A stretch of DNA of 64,000 nt. Origin: Salinibacterium sp. NG253. Its GTDB lineage: Bacteria; Actinomycetota; Actinomycetes; Actinomycetales; Microbacteriaceae. The DNA lies in NCBI RefSeq assembly GCF_015864945.1, contig NZ_JADYWF010000002.1, positions 1-64,000 on the forward strand, in the 5' to 3' direction. Position numbers and translations under genes: made by a program. Within the stretch, counting starts at the first letter, position 1. The number at the start of each line of letters is the position of its first letter. Below the pieces are notes generated by a model, which ran no database searches, was not told the origin of the DNA, and saw only the letters and a list, made by a program, of their open reading frames with translations. Of this stretch, positions 25,513 through 34,168 are shown piece after piece.

Positions 25513-26397
25513 ATGAACTCGATTGACCCTGTAGGACTGGCTAACACAGTCCTCGGCGGAGCCCTTCTCGGTGGGCTCATCGCCCTCAGTGCGGTAGGGC
25601 TCTCCCTCGTGTTGGGAGTGATGAAACTCGTCAACCTCATGCACGGCCAGATTGTCGTGCTTGGTGCTTACGCCGCCTTCTACTTGGCCGCGTTCTGGGG
25701 CATCAGCCCTCTGCTCGCGTTGCCTATAGTCTTTGTGCTTGGCTTCGCCTTCACCGCGCCCGTGCAGCACTTCATCCTCGCTCCCGTCGCCAAGCACGGC
25801 GAAGAAGCGGGATTGCTCACCACGTTCGCCCTCGCGATCATTCTCGAGAACCTCTTCATTCGGTTCTTCTCCGGCGACAGCCGATCGCTCGACACGGCCT
25901 TCAGCCGCGAAACGCTCGCTATCGGCCCCATCAACCTCCCGACGATTTACCTCATCGGGTTCGCCATTTCGTTGACCGTCTGTCTGGCCGTCTGGATGTT
26001 GGTGACCCGCACCTCGTTCGGTCGATCGCTGCGGGCCAGTTCTGAAGACCCGATCTCGGCGGCCATTGTCGGCATCCACGTGAGCCGCGTGCGCTGGGGC
26101 ACCTTCGCCCTCAACGGAGGGTTGGCATCGATGGGTGGAGTGCTCATCGCACTGTGCTTCTCGTTCACCCCGTCATCCGGTTCCGAATATTTGCTCACCG
26201 CGTTCGCAATCATCGTGCTCGGCGGTCTCGGCAACATCATGGGCACCTTTGTGGGCGGAATCGCCCTCGGCGTCATCCAATCACTCGGCGCCTACTTCTT
26301 CGGCGACGGTTACCGCACTTTTGTTGGACTCGTCATGCTCATCATTCTTCTGGCCATCGCGCCTAACGGAATCCTCAAACGGAGGCGCTCACTGTGA
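25513..26397 (+). CDS. livH: Liv-type ABC transporter permease (LivH family)
   Basis: About 294 residues, eight or so membrane segments. LGGALLGGLIALSAVGLSLVLGVMKLVNLMHGQIVVLGAYAAF at the N-terminus and GLGNIMGTFVGGIALGVIQSLGAYFF near the end are LivH marks; RASSEDPISAAIVGIHVSRV is the cytoplasmic coupling loop. ATG at 25513 is chosen; a GTG at 25498 is also in frame. Overlaps the next gene by four bases. Confidence 0.92.
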   Translation: MNSIDPVGLANTVLGGALLGGLIALSAVGLSLVLGVMKLVNLMHGQIVVLGAYAAFYLAAFWGISPLLALPIVFVLGFAFTAPVQHFILAPVAKHGEEAGLLTTFALAIILENLFIRFFSGDSRSLDTAFSRETLAIGPINLPTIYLIGFAISLTVCLAVWMLVTRTSFGRSLRASSEDPISAAIVGIHVSRVRWGTFALNGGLASMGGVLIALCFSFTPSSGSEYLLTAFAIIVLGGLGNIMGTFVGGIALGVIQSLGAYFFGDGYRTFVGLVMLIILLAIAPNGILKRRRSL

Positions 26398-27362
26398 AGA
26401 ACGGAATTTCTATCCTGCTCAGTCGCATCGCGACCCCCACTCGTGTGGGCCCGAGAGACTTCATCATCGTCGCCGTGCTGGCCGCAGTCGCCTTCGCCGT
26501 GCCGTACTTTGCAGGAACGTATCAGCAAGAGGTCGGCTTTCGCATCCTGCAACTGGGAGCGCTTGCCGCCGCCTGGAATATTGCCGCTGGGTACACGGGG
26601 CTAGTGTCGCTCGGCTCGGCCGCGTTCTTCGGAATCGGCGTCTACACGATGGCGATAGCCAGCAACGCGGGCTTGCCGATTGCGCTGTGTGTTGTTCTCG
26701 CAGCGCTAGTCGCGGGGCTGTTCGCGCTCATCGTGAGCCCGGCGTTGTTCCGCCTTCGCGGCCTGTACTTCACCGTGGGCACTCTCGCGCTCGCCGAAGC
26801 GATGCGCATCTTCGTCGTCAATAGTCCGTGGTTCGGCGGCCAAGCAGGTATCTATCTGACCGCCAGAGCGCCCAAGGCCTATGACCTGTATTGGATCGCG
26901 CTGCTGATTGCCGTGTTCGTCGTGGTCTGCGTGCTGCTCTTACTGCGCAGTCGGTGGTCGTACCGGATGCAAGCGGTGCGCGACGATGAAGATGTCGCAA
27001 GCCAGCTGGGGGTGCGCACCTATCGCACCAAGCTGTGGGCGTTCGGACTCTCTGGTGCACTCATCGCCATCGTCGGCTCGATTCAGGCGCTCAACCAGGG
27101 CATCGTTCAGCCCAACGGTGGGTTCGGGATGAGCTGGACGATCGACATCGTTTCTGTTGCCATCATCGGCGGCATGGGCACCAAGGTCGGCCCGTGGGTC
27201 GGTGCCGTATTTATCGTGTTGCTTGGCGAGTTTCTCATCCAGTTCCCCGAGATCCACTTGGCCGTCGTCGGTGTGGTTCTCGTGCTGGTCATCCGCTTTA
27301 TGCCCAATGGGATCTGGGGCACGCTCACGCTCGCTCTGCAGAAGAACAGGAACTTCTCATGA
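26394..27362 (+). CDS. livM: Liv-type ABC transporter permease (LivM family)
   Basis: A 322-residue membrane protein with about nine segments. LQLGALAAAWNIAAGYTGLVSLGSAAFFGIGVY is the typical LivM N-terminal block, and MQAVRDDEDVASQLGVRTYRTKLWAFGLSGALIAIVGSIQA is the conserved cytoplasmic loop that contacts the ATPase. It partners LivH. GTG start within the LivH stop; the next gene overlaps its stop by four bases. Confidence 0.92.
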   Translation: MKNGISILLSRIATPTRVGPRDFIIVAVLAAVAFAVPYFAGTYQQEVGFRILQLGALAAAWNIAAGYTGLVSLGSAAFFGIGVYTMAIASNAGLPIALCVVLAALVAGLFALIVSPALFRLRGLYFTVGTLALAEAMRIFVVNSPWFGGQAGIYLTARAPKAYDLYWIALLIAVFVVVCVLLLLRSRWSYRMQAVRDDEDVASQLGVRTYRTKLWAFGLSGALIAIVGSIQALNQGIVQPNGGFGMSWTIDIVSVAIIGGMGTKVGPWVGAVFIVLLGEFLIQFPEIHLAVVGVVLVLVIRFMPNGIWGTLTLALQKNRNFS

Positions 27363-28882
27363 CCGCCGTATTGCAGCTCGAGTCGATTACCAAGTCGTAT
27401 GGCGGGGTTCGTGCGCTCGATAGCCTTTCGCTCGAAGTAGCGCCCGGCGAAGTTTTGGGTGTCATTGGTCCCAACGGTGCGGGCAAAAGCACTCTCATCG
27501 GGGTCATTGGGGGAGCGCTCACGCCGAACTCGGGCACCGTCACGTTCGACGGCCGCGACATCAGCAAACTCAGCTCCGCCGATCGGGCGCGCTTGGGCAT
27601 CGGTCGCACGTACCAAATTCCACGACCATTCACTCGGATGACCGTGGCCGACAATGTGCGCCTCGCCGCGACAAACTCGGGCCACCACATTTCGCAGCGC
27701 GAGCTCGAGCCCTTCGTTGCCGGCATCCTGGAGCGCCTGGGGCTCACCCCTTTTGCCGAAGAGGTTGCGGGCAAGCTGCCCCTGCTGCGCCGCAAGCGGT
27801 TGGAACTCGCCCGAGCGTTGGCTCTCAAGCCCCGCGTGCTGCTGCTCGACGAAATCGGAGCCGGCCTGGTTCGCGCGGAGACCGAAGAGCTGATTGCGAT
27901 CATCCAGAGCCTGCGCACCGAGGTCGAGTCGATGGTGCTCATTGAGCACGTGATGGATGTCATTTCGCAGTGCTGCGATCGCACCGCTGTTCTCGACTTC
28001 GGCAAGATGGTCACGATTGATGAGACGCCCAAGGTGCTCGCTGATCCCGTGGTCGCATCGCTTTATCTTGGCTCGGTTGCGGAGAGCGCCGACACTGTCG
28101 TGGTTGACGAGGAGAAGCGGGCGGGCATCCGTGCCTCGCTCACGTCGCTTGTGAGCGTAGCGACGTCAGTGCCCGGCACACCTCTGCTCACCGTCGACGA
28201 CATTTGGGTGCGTTATGGCGGCCTGAATGCGCTCAAGGGCGTCTCGCTCTCGGTGAATGCCGGGGAATGTATCGCCCTCTTAGGGGCGAATGGCGCGGGC
28301 AAGACGACGATGGCTCGCTCGCTCGCCGGCGCTGTTCCGTTGACCTCAGGAACGATCTCGTTCGCCGGCAAATCTATTGCGGGCCTCCGCCCGGATGAGG
28401 TGACGGCACTGGGGATCGCCCAGTGCATGGAGGGTCGCAAAATCTTCGGAACGCTCTCGATCGAGGAGAACCTGATCGCTGGTGGATTGGATGCGCGCAA
28501 GCACGTGAAAGCTGAACGGCTCGAGGCCGTCTACTCGATCTTCCCGATTCTCAAGCAGCGCCGCAAAAACTCGGGAACGGCCCTGTCGGGCGGGCAACAG
28601 CAGATGCTCGCTATCGGACGAGCACTCATGTCTGCGCCCACGCTCCTCGTCTTTGATGAGATCTCTCTCGGTCTCTCGCCGATCGCGGTCGACGAAGTGT
28701 ACGAAGCGCTCGGAGCGATTCGAGATTCTGGCGTCGCGATGATCGTTGTGGAACAGAGCGTGGACCGTGCGCTGGGGCTGGCTGACCGCGCGATGGTGCT
28801 CGGCCAGGGCGAGATCACTCTGGAGGGCAAGCCTGCAGAGTTGCTCGCTGATGCCCGGCTGTTGTCGAGTTACCTCGGCTGA
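27359..28882 (+). CDS. Fused LivG-LivF ABC transporter ATPase
   Basis: A 507-residue protein made of two ATPase domains normally encoded separately. The LivG-like half (1-~240) has Walker A VIGPNGAGKSTLIG, LGIGRTYQIPRPFTRMTVADN and Walker B VLLLDEIGAGL, but the usual LSxGQ signature is replaced by LPLLRRKRLELARAL. The LivF-like half (~275-507) has LLGANGAGKTTMARSLAG, a canonical ALSGGQQQMLAIGRAL and LLVFDEISLGLSP. Both Walker B motifs read DEI rather than DEP. It powers uptake of the ligand of the 24205 binding protein. The 5' in-frame extension into livM is not part of it: the ATG at 27359 overlaps the livM stop. Confidence 0.92.
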   Translation: MTAVLQLESITKSYGGVRALDSLSLEVAPGEVLGVIGPNGAGKSTLIGVIGGALTPNSGTVTFDGRDISKLSSADRARLGIGRTYQIPRPFTRMTVADNVRLAATNSGHHISQRELEPFVAGILERLGLTPFAEEVAGKLPLLRRKRLELARALALKPRVLLLDEIGAGLVRAETEELIAIIQSLRTEVESMVLIEHVMDVISQCCDRTAVLDFGKMVTIDETPKVLADPVVASLYLGSVAESADTVVVDEEKRAGIRASLTSLVSVATSVPGTPLLTVDDIWVRYGGLNALKGVSLSVNAGECIALLGANGAGKTTMARSLAGAVPLTSGTISFAGKSIAGLRPDEVTALGIAQCMEGRKIFGTLSIEENLIAGGLDARKHVKAERLEAVYSIFPILKQRRKNSGTALSGGQQQMLAIGRALMSAPTLLVFDEISLGLSPIAVDEVYEALGAIRDSGVAMIVVEQSVDRALGLADRAMVLGQGEITLEGKPAELLADARLLSSYLG

Positions 28883-28902
28883 CCTGCGGGCGGGGTGGCT
28901 AG

Positions 28903-29661
28903 CTAGCTGGCCGAGGGAATGTTGCGAGAGTCGAACAGCAGGTTTCGGGTATCGATGCTTCCCTGCAATTTCATGAGCCGTTCCACGAAGAGCGCCTGCA
29001 AGACGTCAAACCGTTCGGTGGGGGCCACGATGGCGACAGCCTGATTGACGCCAGCCGAGTTTTGGATGCACGTGGCGACCGCCGAGATGCCGACGTCGCG
29101 TTCCTCGTGGTCGAACGCCAGATTGTTGGCGCGCACTTCATCGAGTTCGGCGATGAACTTGTCGACGTCGGTAATGGTCTTGTTGGTGTGTCCGACGAGT
29201 ACGTCAGGCAGCACTTCACGCACTTTTTGGTCGGGCAATTGTGCCAGCAGCACTTTGCCAATGCAGCTTCCGTGCAAAGAAAAACTCTTGCCCACTTGAG
29301 TGACGGCATGAAGGCGCGCGGTCGAGGCAACCTGGTCGACGACAACGACTTCTCGGCCGCTAAAGATGGCGAGTTCGACATTCTCGTTCACCGCCCGCGC
29401 GAGCGAGGTGAGCACGGGGCGCATGCCAGCGACGAGTTGCAAGTGGCTGTTCATCCCGAACTTCAAGACACCGGGACCAAGCGAGTAGCCGCCGGCCGAT
29501 GACGCTCGAATGACGAAGCATTCACGTTCGAGTTCTTGAATGATGCGGTGCACGCTCGAGCGGGGCAGGCCGCTGCGCTGAGAAAGATCGGTCAGGGAGA
29601 GCTGCCCGCGGCCCTCAGCGACAATATTGAGGATCGTTGTGGCGCGGCCGAAGATGGACAT
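28903..29661 (-). CDS. IclR-family transcriptional regulator
   Basis: About 252 residues. The N-terminal helix-turn-helix reads TTILNIVAEGRGQLSLTDLSQRSGLPRSSVHRIIQELERE, and the effector domain has AIFSGREVVVVDQVAS, SLHGSCIGKVLLAQLPD and AVATCIQNSAGVNQAVAIVAP, as in IclR regulators of aromatic and organic-acid catabolism. The start at 29661 overlaps the stop of the NTF2-like gene (TGATG), so both are co-translated; a longer frame to 29784 lies inside that gene. It likely controls this locus. Confidence 0.92.
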   Translation of the reverse strand: MSIFGRATTILNIVAEGRGQLSLTDLSQRSGLPRSSVHRIIQELERECFVIRASSAGGYSLGPGVLKFGMNSHLQLVAGMRPVLTSLARAVNENVELAIFSGREVVVVDQVASTARLHAVTQVGKSFSLHGSCIGKVLLAQLPDQKVREVLPDVLVGHTNKTITDVDKFIAELDEVRANNLAFDHEERDVGISAVATCIQNSAGVNQAVAIVAPTERFDVLQALFVERLMKLQGSIDTRNLLFDSRNIPSAS

Positions 29662-30047
29662 CAGCTCACCGGCCACGTTCGAGTGACGATGAGGGAATCG
29701 ATACCCCAGGTGTGCCCGTCGCGCGAGAATGACATCTCGTACTCTCCCATCGTCGTCAAGAGTGGGGCAGGAGTGAACTCCCACCGGGTATATAAAGCTA
29801 CGGCTGAGTATCCCAGTTCTGACTCAACAAGGCGAACATTGGTGATGATGTGGCGGTGGTTGTTGGGTTTGCCCCACAGCTCGGAGTAGAGCTCGGTGAG
29901 TTGATCGTCACCCGCTACGGTGCGCTGAGGAAACGTGACGGTGGCGCGACGAAAGAGCTCCAGCGCCGCGGGGATGTCTTTGGCGTCGGCGATCGCTCCG
30001 TAGCGATAGAGGAGCTGCTGGGCTGCCGAATATGCATCCTCAGTCAT
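29661..30047 (-). CDS. NTF2-like (SnoaL-type) small protein
   Basis: A 128-residue protein with the cone fold pattern of the nuclear transport factor 2 superfamily: AQQLLYRYGAIADAKDIPAALELF, NNHRHIITNVRLV, LGYSAVALYTRWEF and a last strand WGIDSLIVTRTWPVS. The family includes steroid isomerases, SnoaL cyclases, dehydratases and the small subunit of ring-hydroxylating dioxygenases; no large dioxygenase subunit is nearby. Start overlaps the DUF3500 stop and end overlaps the IclR start, forming a three-gene operon. Confidence 0.75.
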   Translation of the reverse strand: MTEDAYSAAQQLLYRYGAIADAKDIPAALELFRRATVTFPQRTVAGDDQLTELYSELWGKPNNHRHIITNVRLVESELGYSAVALYTRWEFTPAPLLTTMGEYEMSFSRDGHTWGIDSLIVTRTWPVS

Positions 30048-31266
30048 GAGTCGCCTCGTACCGTCGCAACAGTGCTCTGCCGTAGTCGTTGCCATTGGGG
30101 GTGCGCACGATGGTGTGAATGTGGAACCCCGCAGGCTCGGTGTTGCTGAGGAAGACACCGCAGTGGTGATCGAGTTCGAGGATGACGACGGGGCTCTGTA
30201 CGCGGATGTAGAACACATCCTCGGGGCCGGTTCCGCCAATCCACGAGATCCAGGTGTCGTCGAAGTGCGCTTCGATTTCTTGTTGCCGGGCTCGGGCCGG
30301 GCCCTCGGGCAAGTAATCGATGAACTCGCGCACGAGCTCACGGAGTCGATCGCGCGCATCCGCTTCGAGCTCCGACGCGCGAACTCCCTCGTAAGGAATC
30401 ACGCGGTTGTCTTGAAACGCGCCGGCAAGGTGGCGCTCATCGCCGGGATGGATGCGGCCCGCCGGCATAGCGGGATCCACCATCGATTCAAAGAGCACGG
30501 CGGTGTTCCTCTGAGCCGGAGTCAGCGCAGCCAGCAGTGCGCGAGCCTTCGTCACGCGCGGGGTCAGCGCGGGGTCGTCGTCATCGTGAAGTTTGTCGGG
30601 TTCGGCGCCAAAGAAGATCGGCGAGATCACGAGTTGGTCGGCGACGACCGCGCAGTTCAGTGCGAGGTGGTGCCCGAAGATTTGCCAGCCCCACGGTTCG
30701 GTGAGCGAAGGGGTTCCGTAGAGAGAAGCGTTGTAGCTGAGGTCGTTCATGATCGGCTCAAGGCCGGTAAGCCAGCCCAGGTAGCCGTTGATGTGCATGA
30801 GCTTGCGAGCGAGCGTGGCGCCTTGGGGGCTCAGCGTTGCATCGAGGAGACCGAGGAGCGCTTCGCGAGCGTCGGCGTTGAGAAACTCGAGCCGGAGACC
30901 GGTGTCGTGCTGCATGAATTCGGGGTTCGCCCACGATTGCCACTCCACGGCATCCACGGGGTACTGCAGCGTCTCGCGTTGCTCAGGAGTGAGCGCCGCC
31001 AGCGCTGCCGTTGCCGCGCTCACCATCGCTGCGACGGGTGCACCGTTGGGGGCTGCTTCGAAGAGGTCGGGGATGATCGTGCCATCAGAAGTGACGCCGA
31101 CGAACTCTGCGGGGTAGAGCGGCTGCCACCCCCGAATCAGGTCTCCCGTGAAGGCGTCGTGTTTTGCGGCCTCCCGATAGGAGTACGCGTCGAGGCCCCG
31201 GAGGCCCACGATCCGTTCATCGTCCGATGGGTATAGGTAGTGCCGGAAACCAGCGTCGTCGCTCAT
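30040..31266 (-). CDS. DUF3500-family protein
   Basis: A 408-residue protein matching the DUF3500 family in layout: FVGVTSDGTIIPDLFEAAPNGAPVAAMV, ALTPEQRETLQYPVDAVEWQSWAN, EPWGWQIFGHHLALNCAVVADQLVISPIFFGAEP, and a C-terminal RVQSPVVILELDHHCGVFLS followed by HIHTIVRTPNGNDYGRALL. The conserved His pairs (GHHLALN, LDHHCG, HIHT) resemble a metal centre, but no activity is established. Cytoplasmic, no signal peptide. First gene of the DUF3500/NTF2/IclR operon and therefore probably an enzyme of the same pathway. Confidence 0.8.
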   Translation of the reverse strand: MSDDAGFRHYLYPSDDERIVGLRGLDAYSYREAAKHDAFTGDLIRGWQPLYPAEFVGVTSDGTIIPDLFEAAPNGAPVAAMVSAATAALAALTPEQRETLQYPVDAVEWQSWANPEFMQHDTGLRLEFLNADAREALLGLLDATLSPQGATLARKLMHINGYLGWLTGLEPIMNDLSYNASLYGTPSLTEPWGWQIFGHHLALNCAVVADQLVISPIFFGAEPDKLHDDDDPALTPRVTKARALLAALTPAQRNTAVLFESMVDPAMPAGRIHPGDERHLAGAFQDNRVIPYEGVRASELEADARDRLRELVREFIDYLPEGPARARQQEIEAHFDDTWISWIGGTGPEDVFYIRVQSPVVILELDHHCGVFLSNTEPAGFHIHTIVRTPNGNDYGRALLRRYEATHD

Positions 31267-31422
31267 CACGTCGCTATTGAAGCACAGCAGTTGTGCGCTC
31301 CCGTAGGAGGTGTCCCGTGAAGTGAGACAGGCAGTTGACCGCGGTCGCTGGCGGGCTGAGGATCGAACTCAAGCAGGGTCGCTTAGCGCTACGCCTGCAT
31401 CCATCGCTTAGAAAGGCGCGGC

Positions 31423-32289
31423 ATGAGGCTTGTCGGAGCACGACTCTCCCCGGGGAGCGATACGTTCATCGCAGAATTGACGATGAAGGGTGGCGTGGAG
31501 GCCGCCCGCATCCTCACGGATCTTGAAACTTTCTGGGCCTCACCGGCCGCAGCCTTGGCAAGCTACTCGTCCGAGGGCGGAACGGTTGTTCCGCTCGACC
31601 AATTGCAGTTGGTGCCTCCCGTGTTGCCGGGTGCCCGTGTCATTTGCATCGGGCTCAATTACCTCGATCACGTACTCGAAGGAAGCTATGCCGATGCAGG
31701 CTTGCCGGAGTACCCGACGCTTTTCGCACGCTGGACTTCGTCGCTCACCGTGAGCGGTGCACCCATCCCCGTGCCGTCTAATGAGGACGGAATCGACTGG
31801 GAGGGCGAGATTGCCGCCTACATCGGTGTGCCTCTGATTGATGCGGATGCGGATAAGGCTCGCGCGGCAGTGATGGGATATTCGGCGTTCAACGACGTCA
31901 CCTCACGGCGGGCCCAGAAGCTCACCTCGCAGTGGATCTTGGGCAAGAATGGCGACAACAGCGGCCCTCTTGGCGCCCTCGTCACGGCTGACGAAGTCGG
32001 AGATTTGCGCGACGGCTTGCGGGTGCAGACTCGCGTGAACGGCGAGCAAGTTCAAGACGGCAATACCAAGAACATGATTTACGAACTGGGCGAAGTTCTC
32101 TCGCTCGTGTCGCACAGCTTCACGCTGAAGCCCGGCGACATTATCTGCACCGGTACTCCCTCGGGCGTCGGCTACTCGCGCACCCCAGCCTGGTTACTGC
32201 ACCCGGGCGACGTGGTCGAGGTCGAGATCGAACGCATCGGAACGATCACCAACCCGATCGTGTCGAACTCACTGCGCAGCGAAAGCTAG
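31423..32289 (+). CDS. Fumarylacetoacetate hydrolase-family protein
   Basis: A 288-residue hydrolase/decarboxylase of the FAH superfamily. The C-terminal catalytic domain starts at VICIGLNYLDHV and shows DWEGEIAAYIGVPL (metal-ligand acidic residues), MGYSAFNDVTSRRAQ, DNSGPLGALVTADEV, TRVNGEQVQDGNTKNMIY and GTPSGVGYSRTPAWLLHPGDVVEVEIERIG. Members cleave ring-fission products or decarboxylate oxo-acids. AGAAAGG precedes the ATG. It faces away from the DUF3500 operon and shares its CTAG stop site with the convergent metS-like gene. Confidence 0.9.
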   Translation: MRLVGARLSPGSDTFIAELTMKGGVEAARILTDLETFWASPAAALASYSSEGGTVVPLDQLQLVPPVLPGARVICIGLNYLDHVLEGSYADAGLPEYPTLFARWTSSLTVSGAPIPVPSNEDGIDWEGEIAAYIGVPLIDADADKARAAVMGYSAFNDVTSRRAQKLTSQWILGKNGDNSGPLGALVTADEVGDLRDGLRVQTRVNGEQVQDGNTKNMIYELGEVLSLVSHSFTLKPGDIICTGTPSGVGYSRTPAWLLHPGDVVEVEIERIGTITNPIVSNSLRSES

Positions 32290-32429
32290 TCGTCGTCGCT
32301 GACCAGTTCCGAGCCTTCGGGATACACGTCGAGCTGGGGTTTGCGGGCGAGGAAGATGATGCTCGCGATGAGGCCGCCCCACACGAGCACGGCGGCGATG
32401 ACGAAGAACGTGATGGCGATGCCGCTCAT
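32286..32429 (-). CDS. MetS-type small subunit of an NSS transporter
   Basis: A 47-residue single-span protein: SGIAITFFVIAAVLVWGGLIASIIFLARKPQLDVYP and an acidic tail ELVSDDD. This size and layout match the MetS family subunit that accompanies MetP-like sodium symporters in actinobacteria. Its ATG overlaps the transporter stop by four bases (ATGA). Its stop is read from the same CTAG as the stop of the convergent FAH-family gene. Confidence 0.85.
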   Translation of the reverse strand: MSGIAITFFVIAAVLVWGGLIASIIFLARKPQLDVYPEGSELVSDDD

Positions 32430-34009
32430 TTGCTGAGTTCCTTCAGTGCTTGGGCGCTGGGCCACGGGGTGAAATCATCCGGATCGTGCTTCCAGCGCAG
32501 AGCGGTCATGGTGATCGCGCCGATCAGGATCACCGCGATGGTGCCCCAACCTGCAATCGCGAGGTACCAGAGGGGGTAGCCCTCGTACCCTTCCGTGACG
32601 AGCACGATGATTCGCTGGATGAGCATGTAGAGCAGAACGGCCGGCGCCAGAACTCCGACGAGCAGTTGCCACAGGCGCCCCACTTTGAAGGTGGAGACCG
32701 AGTTCAAATGTGCCGCCAGCTCTGGTCCTTTGCGGAAGACCCAGATCACCAGGATGGTAGAGGCGATAGCCGCCCCCACGATTCCGATATTGTTCGCCCA
32801 CTGATCGACGGTGTCGAGAGTGATCACTCCGGTGGTGGTCGAGAACAGCAACACCGAGACGGTCGCTAGCGCGACGCCCACGCGAATCGATGCCTGACGG
32901 GCGGTGATCCCGAACTTGTCTTGGAACGCGGATGACACGACCTGCAGCACTGACAACAGCGACGTGAAGCCGGCCATGACGAGCGAGCCGAAGAAGAGGA
33001 TGCCGAAGAAGGGGCCGCCCGGCATTTGCGAGACGATCGCGGGGAAGGTGACGAATGAGAGGCTCACCCCAGTGATACCTTCGAGCTCATTGACGCCAAC
33101 GCCCTGCTGGAACGCGAAGAAGCCGAGCGTCGCGAACACTCCGATGCCAGCGATGATCTCGAACGACGAGTTTGCAAAGGCGACGACGAGCGCGGGCGCG
33201 GTGACATTAGCTTTGCGGTTGCGGTACGACGAATACGTGATCATGATGCCGAAGGCGATCGACAGTGAGAAGAAGATCTGACTGTAGGCCGCGATCCACA
33301 CGCTCGGGTCACTCAGGGCGGAGAAATCGGGGGTGAAGAGGGCATCCAACCCGGTCATAGCGCCGTCGAGGAAGAGAGCGCGAACCACAAGGATGAGGAA
33401 GGCAACCACCAGCAGCGGCAAGAAGATCACGTTGGCGCGCTGCACTCCCTTGGCGATACCGGAGCCGAGAACCGCGAGCACCGCGACCCACACGAGCACG
33501 AGCGGGATGAGCACGGCGGGCACGAACTGCGAGCTGAAGCCGGGGTCAGAGGTTTGAAGGAATTCTCCGAAGAAGAAGCCAGCAGTGTCGTCACCCCAGC
33601 GCAGGTCGAAGCTGAACGTGAAGTAGCTGGCTGCCCACGCAACAACGGCGGCGTAGTAGACGGCGATGATGATGCAAATCCAGACCTGGAACCAGCCAAG
33701 CGACTCGAGCCACTTGCCGGCCTTGCCGCCGAGACGACGGAATGCGGTCGGCGAGGACCCACGAAAGCGGTGCCCGATCGCATAGTCAAGAAAGAGAATC
33801 GGGATGCCGGCCGTGACCAATGCGATCAGGTACGGAATCAGGAATGCCCCGCCACCGTTCTCGTAGGCGACACCGGGGAAGCGCCAAATGTTGCCGAGAC
33901 CCACGGCGGAGCCGATGGCCGACAGGATGAAACCCCACTGGCCCGACCACTGCTCACGTGGTCGCGAGGCGACGGATCCGTGTTCGCCCGATTGTTGCTG
34001 CACCGACAC
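32426..34009 (-). CDS. Neurotransmitter:sodium symporter family transporter (MetP-like)
   Basis: A 527-residue membrane protein with 12 predicted spans of the LeuT fold. The first helix has the family signature GQWGFILSAIGSAVGLGNIWRFPGVAYENGGGAFLIPYLIAL with the unwound Na+/substrate site; ITYSSYRNRKANV and FTSLLSVLQVVSSAF are helix 6 and 8 region marks. In Corynebacterium the MetPS pair imports methionine and alanine; the substrate here is inferred only. GTG start with GAGGAG upstream. Confidence 0.92.
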   Translation of the reverse strand: MSVQQQSGEHGSVASRPREQWSGQWGFILSAIGSAVGLGNIWRFPGVAYENGGGAFLIPYLIALVTAGIPILFLDYAIGHRFRGSSPTAFRRLGGKAGKWLESLGWFQVWICIIIAVYYAAVVAWAASYFTFSFDLRWGDDTAGFFFGEFLQTSDPGFSSQFVPAVLIPLVLVWVAVLAVLGSGIAKGVQRANVIFLPLLVVAFLILVVRALFLDGAMTGLDALFTPDFSALSDPSVWIAAYSQIFFSLSIAFGIMITYSSYRNRKANVTAPALVVAFANSSFEIIAGIGVFATLGFFAFQQGVGVNELEGITGVSLSFVTFPAIVSQMPGGPFFGILFFGSLVMAGFTSLLSVLQVVSSAFQDKFGITARQASIRVGVALATVSVLLFSTTTGVITLDTVDQWANNIGIVGAAIASTILVIWVFRKGPELAAHLNSVSTFKVGRLWQLLVGVLAPAVLLYMLIQRIIVLVTEGYEGYPLWYLAIAGWGTIAVILIGAITMTALRWKHDPDDFTPWPSAQALKELSK

Positions 34010-34168
34010 AGTTGCTCCTCTGCGTAATGGCCACCCGAATGGCCGTCGCTGGGGCCACCCCGAAATTGCGGCCCGCTACCCCCGAAGGGGTGTTCTCACG
34101 TTAACACTCGGGGGTGCTGCGTTGCGACATGTGACGGTGCGAAGCGGTCAGCGGTCAGCGTGCGGCGA

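Noticed and set aside
27035-27358. An upstream in-frame extension of the fused LivG-LivF ATPase.
   Set aside because: It lies within livM in another frame; the ATG at 27359 overlapping the livM stop is the natural start.
30046-31236. A 396-codon open frame on the plus strand opposite the DUF3500 gene.
   Set aside because: It mirrors a well-supported gene, has low-complexity Arg/Glu/Val composition, no ribosome binding site and no recognisable motif; a codon-bias shadow.
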